A program made the translations under genes and the position numbers. A stretch of 44,603 bases of DNA, taken from contig JBBQMG010000014.1 of NCBI GenBank assembly GCA_038328705.1, positions 1 through 44,603 of the forward strand, in the 5' to 3' direction. Numbering within the stretch: position 1 is the first letter of the stretch; each line of letters begins with the position of its first letter. Under the pieces are notes generated by a model. The model had not been told where the DNA came from, did not search any database, and saw only the letters and a list, made by a program, of their open reading frames with translations. Below, piece by piece: positions 1 to 7,746 of this stretch. This DNA comes from UBA668 sp038328705 (lineage in GTDB: Bacteria > Actinomycetota > Acidimicrobiia > Acidimicrobiales > Ilumatobacteraceae).

Positions 1-93
1 GCGGCCTTGCGGCGACGACACTCTCACCTGCACGCCGGTCAGAATCGGTGAGTGGTCCTTCGCAATTCGGTGGATGGTGTGGCCTTCGGGCAT
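1..93 (-). CDS. Fpg/Nei family DNA glycosylase, N-terminal fragment (runs off the left edge)
   Basis: Only the first 31 residues are inside the window. They begin MPEGHTIHRIA, the hallmark N-terminus of formamidopyrimidine-DNA glycosylase / endonuclease VIII proteins, in which the Pro after the initiator Met is the catalytic nucleophile and the next Glu is also catalytic. These enzymes excise oxidised bases and nick the strand in base-excision repair. The spelling MPEGHT is typical of actinobacterial Nei-type members, but Fpg versus Nei cannot be settled from this fragment. It is divergent from the GlcF-like gene, with only 27 bases between the starts, so the two promoters must overlap or the transcripts be nearly leaderless. 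Confidence 0.8.
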   Translation of the reverse strand, partial: MPEGHTIHRIAKDHSPILTGVQVRVSSPQGR

Positions 94-120
94 GGGTCAT
101 GACGCTACGGTGGGCTCGCC

Positions 121-1269
121 GTGAAGTTTCACATCGACGACACCGACTTGGGCACCTGCGTCAGCTGCGGGCTGTGCCTTCCGCACTGCCCCACATTTCG
201 CGTCACCGGCGAGGAAGCGCTCTCGCCACGCGGGCGAATTGCGGCGATTCGGGCGGTACACGTCGATGATGCACCGGTCACGGCCGAGTTCGTGTCGTTC
301 ATGGAAACCTGTGTGCAGTGCCGCGGCTGCGAGCCGGCATGTCCGTCGGGCGTGCCGTACGGCCGGCTGCAGGAAGGTGTCCGCGAAACCCTCGCCGAAC
401 AGCACCGCATCACTCCACGGTGGCAGCGCATGGGCTTCGCTGTTCTCCCGAAGCATCGGCTGCTACTCGCGGGCTCCTCGCTGCTGGCTGTCGCCCAACG
501 GCTTCACCTGGTGCCCAAGCGAGCGGGTCTGCCCAAGCTGCCACTTCGCCGCTCGCAGCCAGTCGCAGCCACAGGCACAGATGTCTGGCTCTTCACCGGG
601 TGCGTGATGGACGCGTGGTTGCGCGACACGCACCACAACACGGCAAAGGTTCTGACCCACCTCGACATCTCGTACGCGCTGCCCGGTAGCGGCGGCGGTT
701 GTTGCGGTGCGCTGCACACGCATGCCGGCCTCACCGACAAGGCCCGGCAGTTGGCGCTCGATGTGATGGCGTCGATGCCCGGCGACGCTCCGATCGTGGC
801 GAACTCAGCCGGCTGCGGCGCAGCACTCAAGGAGTACGGACATCTTCTTGGTACGCCCGAAGCCGCCACGTTCGCGGCACGCGTGTGCGACGTTCACGAG
901 CTGGTTGCCAAGCACGTCGATCGGCTCCGTCCGTCACGTCGCATCGGTACCGTGATCATCCAGGACCCGTGTCACCTGCGCCATGTGCAGCGCTCGCAAC
1001 AGTCGGTACGAACCGTGCTCGGCGCCGTCGCCGACCTCGTTGAACTGGACGACGACGGGCTGTGTTGCGGTGCCGGTGGGGCGTACTCGGCGCTGCAGCC
1101 TGCGCTGGCGGCAGACATTCGTGAGCGCAAGCTGGAATCGTTGGCACGGGCAGGTGCGACCGCCTACGGGGGAGTGGTCGCGAGCGCCAATCCCGGCTGC
1201 GCGATGCACCTCGCAGCAGTTGGCCTGACGGTTCGCCATCCCATCGACCTGCTGGCGGAGGCACTATGA
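121..1269 (+). CDS. glcF: GlcF-like (Fe-S)-binding oxidoreductase subunit
   Basis: The 382-residue protein has two N-terminal 4Fe-4S motifs (C13, C16, C19, C23 and C64, C67, C70, C74) and two C-terminal CCG domains (GGGCCGALHTHAG and DDDGLCCGAGGA), which is the layout of the iron-sulfur subunit of glycolate oxidase and related 2-hydroxyacid dehydrogenases. It would pass electrons from a flavin subunit to the quinone pool. The flavin partners GlcD/GlcE are not in the window: the gene upstream is a divergent DNA glycosylase, so a stand-alone function or distant partners are possible. The GTG start is the only start after an in-frame stop at 100-102. It overlaps the next small gene by 4 bases. 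Confidence 0.85.
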   Translation: MKFHIDDTDLGTCVSCGLCLPHCPTFRVTGEEALSPRGRIAAIRAVHVDDAPVTAEFVSFMETCVQCRGCEPACPSGVPYGRLQEGVRETLAEQHRITPRWQRMGFAVLPKHRLLLAGSSLLAVAQRLHLVPKRAGLPKLPLRRSQPVAATGTDVWLFTGCVMDAWLRDTHHNTAKVLTHLDISYALPGSGGGCCGALHTHAGLTDKARQLALDVMASMPGDAPIVANSAGCGAALKEYGHLLGTPEAATFAARVCDVHELVAKHVDRLRPSRRIGTVIIQDPCHLRHVQRSQQSVRTVLGAVADLVELDDDGLCCGAGGAYSALQPALAADIRERKLESLARAGATAYGGVVASANPGCAMHLAAVGLTVRHPIDLLAEAL

Positions 1270-1460
1270 GTGGCGACTACGACAACCTGGCCGACCGCCT
1301 CGACGCCGTTGCCGAGGAGCTCGACGACGTGATGTTCGATCAGCTGCGAGAGGCATCGGCCACACGCGGTGGACGGCCCATCGACGACAAGCGACTCACC
1401 CAAGCTCGCCGAGCCATCGAGAAGGCCAGCCGCCTCCTGCGCGGCAACACCGACGACTGA
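1266..1460 (+). CDS. Small helical protein coupled to glcF
   Basis: A 64-residue, highly charged, probably all-helical protein starting at an ATGA overlap with the GlcF-like gene. There is no signal peptide, membrane segment or cysteine. The tight overlap and the coding-like composition suggest a real gene translated with glcF. I do not recognise the family; a small accessory or assembly protein for the oxidoreductase is only a guess from position. Confidence 0.65.
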   Translation: MSGDYDNLADRLDAVAEELDDVMFDQLREASATRGGRPIDDKRLTQARRAIEKASRLLRGNTDD

Positions 1461-1703
1461 GCTGGTGCTCTGACCACATGGGTTGGTAGGTCGCGTTCTG
1501 CCGACTGCTGCTGCCGGCTTTTCTGGGTGTGCTGCGTCCCGGACTGCGGAACTGACAACACCCAGAACGAGCTATGGGACCATCGCTGCCCAGAAAGTCC
1601 TTGCGCACACAAATGGGTGCATTCCGTCTCGGTTGGCGGACTTGGCGTCCGACGGTCCAGAAATGGCGCCGCACAACGCGCGAACGTTCGTGGACAGGAA
1701 GCA
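1461..1703. other. Gene-free stretch between convergent genes
   Basis: About 240 bases separate the small helical gene from the convergent MOSC gene. Short open frames exist on both strands, but none has a ribosome binding site or protein-like composition. I see no tRNA and no clear terminator hairpin here. Confidence 0.5.
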
Positions 1704-2537
1704 CTAGATCTGGAGGAGTAGGTCGCCGGCTCGGATTTCGCCTGGCTGCACAATGGTGGCGTAGCAACCGAGGTCCTGGTCGAGTTGGCGCACTATGTGT
1801 CGCAGGATCGCACGGTCCGCCGGTACACCAGGCGCAATCTCACGCGTCACCATGACGCAGCGGGGACAGGTGGCGACCATTTCGATGACCGCACCACCCA
1901 GCGAGAAAGTGCGGCCGACCCAGTCGAGCTCAGGATGGCCGGGCTGGTCACCGGTGTCGATGATCAGGTTCGGGCGGAAGCGGCGCACATCGATCACCGA
2001 TTCAGGGAGTGAGGCAGTCAGGGTGCGCAGCGCAGATGTCGTCATCAGCATCAGCGGGTATGCGTCGAGGTACGTCCCAGGAGGCGACTCGAACTCGCCG
2101 AGTTCGGGTGGAAACTTGCTGAAATCGGGTAGCGGCTCGTCCTCCTCGCGGCCGAACATGTCGCGAAGCTCGACCATGATGTCGTCGCTGACGCCCGGCC
2201 CACGCCGGTAGTGATCCAAATCGGTGGCTGGTTGCAGCGGCCACAGCGACACGTTCTGACCCAGCGCAGCACTGAGCGACGCGTTGACGTCGGCTTCGCC
2301 GCTGTACACCACTGAGCCGTCGGGGAGCGTGATCGTGACGCCACCATCGACGTCATGAGCGGCAGCAAAGCGCATCAGCGCGCCGATCTTCTTGGCCCCG
2401 CGAACGCAGCCGAGCTCCTCATCGCGAATCGCCCAGGCTCGGTCGCCGGCCATCCCTTCGATCGTCAACATCGCTGACGGAACGACACCGCCCATCATCG
2501 ACTTCACCGGGTACTGGTAGATGGTGGCGAGATGCAC
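1704..2537 (-). CDS. MOSC domain-containing protein
   Basis: The 277-residue protein starts HLATIYQYPVKSM, the typical opening of the MOSC N-terminal beta-barrel domain (PVKS motif), and carries the MOSC core near the C-terminus with the conserved cysteine region ATCPRCVMVTRE. Related proteins (YcbX, mARC) bind sulfurated molybdenum cofactor and reduce N-hydroxylated compounds. The GTG start is separated by one base from the stop of the upstream LOG gene, so the two are translated as one operon on the minus strand. No redox partner domain (2Fe-2S) is fused. Substrate cannot be told from sequence. Confidence 0.85.
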   Translation of the reverse strand: MHLATIYQYPVKSMMGGVVPSAMLTIEGMAGDRAWAIRDEELGCVRGAKKIGALMRFAAAHDVDGGVTITLPDGSVVYSGEADVNASLSAALGQNVSLWPLQPATDLDHYRRGPGVSDDIMVELRDMFGREEDEPLPDFSKFPPELGEFESPPGTYLDAYPLMLMTTSALRTLTASLPESVIDVRRFRPNLIIDTGDQPGHPELDWVGRTFSLGGAVIEMVATCPRCVMVTREIAPGVPADRAILRHIVRQLDQDLGCYATIVQPGEIRAGDLLLQI

Positions 2538-2538
2538 G

Positions 2539-3570
2539 TCAGACCTCCACGAAGGTGTTGCACAGGTCGATCAGCTCGCGGAGATCGGCGTATGCGTGTT
2601 TGGCTTCGGGAATCGAGATGCGATGCAGATCCAGGCGGTCGTTCTCACGAAGTTCGGGCTCTGCCGGTACGACGGAATGGATTGCACCGGAGCCCGCCAG
2701 GTAGCCGAACCTGGTGTTGATCTCGCCCAGCTCCGCTTCCGTGGGCGCCTGCTTCAACCGGATGATCAGCGTCCCTCCGACGTAACGCAGCGAGTCGAAG
2801 TTGCGGTAGAAACCGATGACTTCCTGGACTGCTTGCTCACAATCGTCAGTGATGAGATAGAGCCCGGTGTCGGCGGCCGAGACCAACCCGCGCTCCACCA
2901 ACTGACGGCTGATGAAGTCGTGCACCGTCTCCCAGTACGGGTCGCCGGGCGTATCGAGAAAGACGATGGGGACGGGGTTGCCCTTGCCTGTTTGCGTCAG
3001 CGTCAGCAACTCGAAGGTCTCGTCGAGCGTGCCGAAGCCACCGGGGAGGCAGATGAAACCCTTGCTCTCCTTGATCAGCATCAGCTTGCGTGTGAAGAAG
3101 TACTTCATGCTGACGTACTTGTCATCGCCCGCAATGATTGCGTTGGCCGCTTGCTCGAAGGGCAGCCGAATCGACACGCCGATGGAGCGCTCGCGCCCGG
3201 CGCCTTCCATACCTGCCTGCATGATTCCTGGCCCGGCGCCGGTGATTACCATCCAGCCCTGCTCAGCAAGGTGATGCGCCACATTGCGGGCGGCGAGATA
3301 GAGCGGATCAGTGTCCTTCGTTCGTGCCGAGCCGAAGATGGTGACCTTCGGCGAGTCGGTCGAGCGAGCGAACATCTCGAATGCGTCGCCCATCTCCTCC
3401 AACGCTGCAGCGGCGATCTTGAGATCGAGCGTAGGGGGACGCTGGGTCACCAGATCGACGGCAGCGCGCAGCAGCTTTTGTGAGTGGCGACGATCCGGTC
3501 CAGCAGGTATCGAGGCAATCAGCTCGGCGAACAAAGCATCGGCCTGATGGGGAGCGGTCACGTGTTGCAC
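2539..3570 (-). CDS. LOG family protein (lysine decarboxylase-like Rossmann fold nucleosidase)
   Basis: A 343-residue protein with the family signatures FGSAR (79-83), GAGPGIM (111-117) and PGGFGTLDE (176-184), plus the FFTRK segment (158-162). LOG proteins hydrolyse nucleoside 5'-monophosphates to base and ribose 5-phosphate, releasing cytokinin-like bases or salvaging nucleotides. This one is longer than the roughly 190-residue LOG enzymes, with extra segments at both ends, closer in build to PpnN-type nucleosidases. Start is GTG at 3570; an in-frame GTG nine bases downstream is also possible. It is the first gene of a two-gene minus-strand unit with the MOSC gene. Confidence 0.85.
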   Translation of the reverse strand: MQHVTAPHQADALFAELIASIPAGPDRRHSQKLLRAAVDLVTQRPPTLDLKIAAAALEEMGDAFEMFARSTDSPKVTIFGSARTKDTDPLYLAARNVAHHLAEQGWMVITGAGPGIMQAGMEGAGRERSIGVSIRLPFEQAANAIIAGDDKYVSMKYFFTRKLMLIKESKGFICLPGGFGTLDETFELLTLTQTGKGNPVPIVFLDTPGDPYWETVHDFISRQLVERGLVSAADTGLYLITDDCEQAVQEVIGFYRNFDSLRYVGGTLIIRLKQAPTEAELGEINTRFGYLAGSGAIHSVVPAEPELRENDRLDLHRISIPEAKHAYADLRELIDLCNTFVEV

Positions 3571-3630
3571 TCTACGCAGGAATTCTTTTCGCGTTCTGCG
3601 TCACAGATCCGGTCCGAGGGAGTCTCACTC

Positions 3631-3720
3631 ATGAACAACACAAAACGCGCGGGAAACCCCGAGCCCTTCCCCTGGACTCGGTGCGTAGCGAGGGCCATCG
3701 CGGGTGTGGCCCGACGCTGA
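3631..3720 (+). CDS. Candidate 29-residue small protein ending at an intrinsic terminator
   Basis: An ATG preceded by GAGGGAG about 12 bases upstream opens a 29-codon frame (begins MNNTKRAGNPEPFPWTRC) whose TGA abuts a strong hairpin followed by a T-run on the same strand. Both neighbours lie on the minus strand, so the oriented terminator suggests a separate short plus-strand transcript. The peptide is basic, with one cysteine and one tryptophan. I do not recognise it. It may equally be a non-coding RNA, or the hairpin may simply sit downstream of tal. Confidence 0.3.
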   Translation: MNNTKRAGNPEPFPWTRCVARAIAGVARR

Positions 3721-3771
3721 AGTGAGGTGGTGGCAGGCGGCGGACGCCCTCCACCACCTCGCTTCATTTTT
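3721..3771 (+). terminator. Intrinsic terminator hairpin with T-run
   Basis: The arms at 3721-3733 (AGTGAGGTGGTGG) and 3751-3763 (CCACCACCTCGCT) pair over 13 positions with one G-U, with a GC-rich loop, then TTTTT at 3767-3771. The T-run is on the plus strand only; on the minus strand, where it would serve the tal gene, no T-run follows the stem. Confidence 0.7.
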
Positions 3772-3779
3772 CGGCACGG

Positions 3780-4883
3780 TCAGCGCAGCTCGTCGGCCTT
3801 GGCGGCCAGTGCGGCAAGCAGGTCGTCGAAGCTCTTCTGGAAGCTGGCCACGCCATCGCGCTCCAGCTTCTCAGCCACATCGTCCATGTCCACACCCACC
3901 TCGGCGAGCTGACGCCAGGTCAGTTCGGCGTTAGCGACGTCCTCGTCGATGGTACGCGCTGCGGTGCCGTGGTCGGCAAAGGCCTCGATGGTGGCGTCGG
4001 GCAGCGTGTTGACGGTGTCCGGGCCGATGAGTTGGTCGACGTAGAGGGTGTCGGGGAACGATGGATTCTTCGTCGACGTGCTGGCCCACAGTGGGCGCTG
4101 CGCGACGGCTCCGCCAGACGCCAGTGCGTCCCATCGCGGGCCACTGAACGTGCGGCGGAACGCCTGGTAGGCCAGCTTTGCCTGGGCGATGGCTGCCGTG
4201 CCGATGAGCGCCAGCGCCTCGGGCGTACCAATGGCCGTCAGCCGGGCATCGACCTCGCTGTCGACGCGACTGATGAAGAAGCTGGCGACGCTGGCCACGT
4301 GGGCAAGGTCGGCGCCCTCGGTAGCGGCGTACTCCTCCAGACCATCGAGATAGGCATCCATCACGCTCTGGTAACGGTCCAGGCTGAAGATCAACGTGAC
4401 GTTGATGTTGCGACCCTCGGCAATCATCTGTTGAATCGCAGGCAGGCCCTCGGCGGTGCCGGGAATCTTCACCATCAAGTTGGGGCGGGCGATCTCAAGG
4501 TGTAGTTCACGTGCAGCCGCCGCGGTACCCGCACTGTCGTGTGCAAGGCCGGGAGCCACCTCGACGCTGACGAAGCCGTCACCGCCGTTGCTTCCGGAGT
4601 ACAGCGATGCGAACTCGTCGAGCGCGCCGTTGATGTCGGCCAAGACCATCGCCCAGTACTGGTCGATGACCGACGTGCCGGAGGCGACGAGCGCAGTTTG
4701 CTGCTCGTCATAGTCAGCCGAACCCTGAATGGCCTTCTGGAAGATGGTCGGGTTGCTGGTGAGGCCACGAACGCCGCCGGCGACAAGATCGCGCAGCGTG
4801 CCATTGGTGAGGTAGCTGCGCTTCAGGTTGTCCAGCCAGGGGCTCTGGCCTTGCGCCGAGTACAGGTCCTTCAGACGATCCAT
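3780..4883 (-). CDS. tal: Transaldolase
   Basis: The 367-residue protein matches the long actinobacterial transaldolase type. It has GLTSNPTIFQKAI near residues 40-52, and the Schiff-base lysine lies in NLMVKIPGT (K139), followed by EGLPAIQQMIAEGRNINVTLIFS. It transfers a dihydroxyacetone unit between sugar phosphates in the non-oxidative pentose phosphate pathway. It follows tkt by 5 bases on the same strand, so the two enzymes of the branch are co-expressed. The ATG start gives MDRLKDLYSAQGQS, as expected for the family. Confidence 0.95.
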   Translation of the reverse strand: MDRLKDLYSAQGQSPWLDNLKRSYLTNGTLRDLVAGGVRGLTSNPTIFQKAIQGSADYDEQQTALVASGTSVIDQYWAMVLADINGALDEFASLYSGSNGGDGFVSVEVAPGLAHDSAGTAAAARELHLEIARPNLMVKIPGTAEGLPAIQQMIAEGRNINVTLIFSLDRYQSVMDAYLDGLEEYAATEGADLAHVASVASFFISRVDSEVDARLTAIGTPEALALIGTAAIAQAKLAYQAFRRTFSGPRWDALASGGAVAQRPLWASTSTKNPSFPDTLYVDQLIGPDTVNTLPDATIEAFADHGTAARTIDEDVANAELTWRQLAEVGVDMDDVAEKLERDGVASFQKSFDDLLAALAAKADELR

Positions 4884-4888
4884 GTGGT

Positions 4889-6856
4889 TCAGCCCTTCGT
4901 GTTGGCCAATGCGGTGGCGCGAGCCACGACGTTGGCGACGTTGATTCCGAGTTTGTCGAGTACCAGTGCGCCCGGAGCGCTGGCGCCGAAGCGGTCGATG
5001 CCGATGCTGTCGTCAGCCCAGCGAGCCCAGCCGAAGGTGACACCGGCCTCGATGGAGAGGACTGGGACGCCCTTGGGCAGCACCGAGTCACGGAACTCGG
5101 CTGACTGCGCTTCGAAGCGGTCCCACGAGGGCAGGCTGACAACGCGTGCGGGCACTCCGGAGGTGGTGAGCGCCTCGAAGGCCTCGACGCAGAGGCTGAC
5201 CTCGCTACCGGTGGCGAGCAGGACTACCTGCGGGGCTGCGCTATCGCGCACGATGCCGGCGCCAGTGGCGACGGCCGAGCCGTCAGTGACCACCGTCAGG
5301 TTCTGGCGGGACAGCACCAGTGCGGTTGGCCCTTCGTGTGCGACGGCATCGCGCCAGGCCGAGACAGTTTCGTTCGCGTCGGCGGGACGGATGACGTGGA
5401 GATCAGGGATGGCGCGCAACGTGGCGAGATGTTCGACAGGTTGGTGAGTGGGTCCGTCCTCGCCGACACCGACTGAATCGTGGGTGTAGACGAACACGAC
5501 CTTGGCGCCGCTGAGGGCCGCCAACCGGACGGGAGGTCGCATGTAGTCGAGGAACACGAAGAAGGTTCCGCCGGCGGGCAAGACGCCACCGTGAAGGGCC
5601 ATACCGACCATCGTGGAGCCCATTGCGTGCTCACGGATGCCGTAGTACATCTGGCGGCCCGCTGGGTTCTCGGGCGTTGCAGCCGTTTGGCCCGCCAGCT
5701 TGGTGCCGGTGTTGCCGGTGAGGTCGGCGGCGCCGGCAAGCAGGCCGGGCACACCAGCGAGCGAAGCGTTGAACGCCTTCTCGATCGCGACGCGGGTTGC
5801 GATCTTCTCGCCCTGCTCGAAAATTGGGAGAGCGGCTTCCCAGCCATCCATGCCGGACGAACTCCACATTGCGTCCCAGACGGCGTTGTCGAGGGAACTG
5901 GCATCGAACCGCTGCTGCCACTCCGTTCGCGCCGCGGTACCGCGAGCAGCGGTGTGGGCTCGGTAGGCATCGACGATCTCGGCCGGCGCCCAGAACGGCT
6001 CATCAGGGATGCCCATGACAGCCTTGGTGCGGGTGATCTGTTCGACACCGAGCGGGTTGCCGTGGGCCTCGTGCCGATCGGTGAATTCAGGGCTGGGCGT
6101 ACCGATGTGGCTGCGCAGGATCAGCAGGCTCGGTCGGTCGGTGACCGCCTTGGCCCGAAGGATGGCGGCCTCCAGCGCATCGCAGTGGTCGGCGATCTCA
6201 CCGAGGTGCTCGACGTGCCAGCCGTACGCATCGAAGCGACCGGCGACGTCGTCGCTGTAGGCGAGGGCGGTGTCGCCGTCGATGGTGATGTGGTTGTCGT
6301 CGTAGATGCAGATCAGGTTGCCGAGGCGTTGATGGCCCGCGAGCGAGGCTGCTTCGTGGCTGACGCCCTCCATGAAACAACCGTCGCCAGCGAGCACATA
6401 GGTGTGATGGCTGACCACGTCGTCGCCGAACATGCCGCGCAGGTGGCGCTCGGCCAAGGCCATGCCGACTGCGTTGGCGACACCCTGGCCAAGGGGACCG
6501 GTGGTGACTTCCACGCCGGCGGTATGGCCGACCTCGGGGTGCCCTGGCGTCGCCGAACCCCACTGGCGGAACTGCTTGATGTCCTCGAGCGACAGGCCGT
6601 AGCCGGACAGGAACAGGAGCGAGTACTGCAGGATCGACGCGTGCCCATTGGACAGGACGAACCGATCACGGTCCGGCCAATGTGGGTTGGCCGGGTCGTG
6701 GCGCATGACCCGGCTGTACAGCACGTGAGCCAGGGGAGCGAGCGCCATTGCGGTGCCCTGGTGGCCGCTCTTGGCGGCAAACGGGGCATCCATGGCGAGG
6801 CCACGGATGAGGTTGATGGCTTGTTGGTCAAGGTCTGGCGTGAGGCTGTCTGGCAC
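4889..6856 (-). CDS. tkt: Transketolase
   Basis: The full-length 655-residue enzyme has an N-terminal thiamine diphosphate domain with SGHQGTAMALAPL, TTGPLGQG and the cofactor motif GDGCFMEG...YDDNHITIDG; a pyrimidine-binding domain with IREHAMG and DGPTHQPVEHLA; and a C-terminal domain. It moves two-carbon units in the pentose phosphate pathway and needs Mg2+ and ThDP. The GTG start at 6856 gives MPDSLTPDLDQQAIN. It lies 30 bases after a small hypothetical gene and immediately before tal. No zwf, opcA or pgl is present, although these often join tkt-tal in other actinobacteria. Confidence 0.96.
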   Translation of the reverse strand: MPDSLTPDLDQQAINLIRGLAMDAPFAAKSGHQGTAMALAPLAHVLYSRVMRHDPANPHWPDRDRFVLSNGHASILQYSLLFLSGYGLSLEDIKQFRQWGSATPGHPEVGHTAGVEVTTGPLGQGVANAVGMALAERHLRGMFGDDVVSHHTYVLAGDGCFMEGVSHEAASLAGHQRLGNLICIYDDNHITIDGDTALAYSDDVAGRFDAYGWHVEHLGEIADHCDALEAAILRAKAVTDRPSLLILRSHIGTPSPEFTDRHEAHGNPLGVEQITRTKAVMGIPDEPFWAPAEIVDAYRAHTAARGTAARTEWQQRFDASSLDNAVWDAMWSSSGMDGWEAALPIFEQGEKIATRVAIEKAFNASLAGVPGLLAGAADLTGNTGTKLAGQTAATPENPAGRQMYYGIREHAMGSTMVGMALHGGVLPAGGTFFVFLDYMRPPVRLAALSGAKVVFVYTHDSVGVGEDGPTHQPVEHLATLRAIPDLHVIRPADANETVSAWRDAVAHEGPTALVLSRQNLTVVTDGSAVATGAGIVRDSAAPQVVLLATGSEVSLCVEAFEALTTSGVPARVVSLPSWDRFEAQSAEFRDSVLPKGVPVLSIEAGVTFGWARWADDSIGIDRFGASAPGALVLDKLGINVANVVARATALANTKG

Positions 6857-6886
6857 GGGTTGGACTGTACCCGCGGAGACGCGGCC

Positions 6887-7282
6887 TTAAACCGGGGGGA
6901 GCAGCGTGAACGGCACCAGATGCCACGGGCCGTGGTCCACGCGGCAGTGGGCGATGATCTGTCCGTAGGCCTCGAACTCGAGCTCGCCCTTCACCAGTCG
7001 ATAGGTGAACTTGCCCGATTCGACGGTGAACGGGCTGACATTGCGGGCCATCTGCTCTGCGTCTTCCTCGATGCCTTTGCGAAAGATGACCTCGAACACG
7101 CCGTTACCCGACTCGCCGGGAGGGCAGAAGATCAGCGCCACGAGGTGCGGCGAAATGGTGAGCGGAGCGGGCGACGGTGCGGCCATCGAGAACATCGCAC
7201 CGGTGATGTCGATGCGAGTGGACGGCCCAGGCGCCTGACGCAACTCGAAGTTCTCGACGAAGAGTGCGGACACGATCTGCAT
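6887..7282 (-). CDS. Hypothetical protein resembling the DUF6941 family
   Basis: A protein of about 131 residues starting MQIVSALFVENFEL, predicted to be beta-rich, with no membrane segment. The opening (a short strand, then a description of an output such as GAMFSM) and the central HLVALIFCPPGE...VFEVIFRKG resemble the DUF6941 family of unknown function; this is recall of a pattern, not a search. I chose the second Met (7282) because the upstream Met at 7306 would overlap the divergent PPOX gene. It is first in an apparent operon with tkt and tal. Function unknown. Confidence 0.6.
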   Translation of the reverse strand: MQIVSALFVENFELRQAPGPSTRIDITGAMFSMAAPSPAPLTISPHLVALIFCPPGESGNGVFEVIFRKGIEEDAEQMARNVSPFTVESGKFTYRLVKGELEFEAYGQIIAHCRVDHGPWHLVPFTLLPPV

Positions 7283-7304
7283 CCGGGCAATGTACCGTTC
7301 GTCC

Positions 7305-7742
7305 ATGGGCTACAACGCTGCTCCCACCGGGTGGTGGCAAGACTTCGTCTCGGCACTACCTGCACGCACTGGCAAACTCGCTGTCACTCGGCTCGACGGG
7401 AGACCGCACGTAGCTCCCGTGTGGGTCGACCTCGACGGTGACGACTTGGTGTTCATGACCTCTGCAGACACCGTCAAAGGCAAGTCCATCCTTCGCGACG
7501 GACGCGTGGCCATCTGTTTCGACGACGACCGGCCGCCGTTCTCGTTCGTCACGCTCACCGGTACCACCACGGTCTCCACCCACACTTCAGAGTTGGTCGC
7601 TTGGGGAACCCGTATTGCCGCTCGCTACATGGGGCCGGAAATCGCCAGCGAGTACGGCGAGCGAAACGGGGTGCCGCCTGAAATGGTGGTGCGGGTGAAG
7701 ATCGACAACGTTGTGGCGAAAGTCGGCGTGTCCGACTTCTGA
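7305..7742 (+). CDS. PPOX-class (F420/FMN-dependent) oxidoreductase
   Basis: A protein of about 145 residues with the split-barrel flavin-binding pattern: GKLAVTRLDGRPHVAPVWVDLDGDDLVFMTSADTVKGK, then RDGRVAICFDDDRPPFSFVTLTGT. This arrangement is that of the actinobacterial pyridoxamine 5'-phosphate oxidase-like group, many of which use cofactor F420. I start at ATG 7305 (MGYNAAPTGWWQDF); an in-frame ATG at 7290 adds five residues. There is no clear Shine-Dalgarno site before either, so leaderless translation is likely. It is convergent with nagA (4 bases apart). Substrate unknown. Confidence 0.82.
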   Translation: MGYNAAPTGWWQDFVSALPARTGKLAVTRLDGRPHVAPVWVDLDGDDLVFMTSADTVKGKSILRDGRVAICFDDDRPPFSFVTLTGTTTVSTHTSELVAWGTRIAARYMGPEIASEYGERNGVPPEMVVRVKIDNVVAKVGVSDF

Positions 7743-7746
7743 ACGG

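Noticed and set aside
1483..1721. Short frames between the small helical gene and MOSC, one of them cysteine-rich
   Set aside because: No ribosome binding site, poor codon pattern, and overlapping equally long frames in other phases.
5480..7441. 653-codon plus-strand frame opposite transketolase
   Set aside because: Antisense to tkt and its neighbour; no protein-like features.
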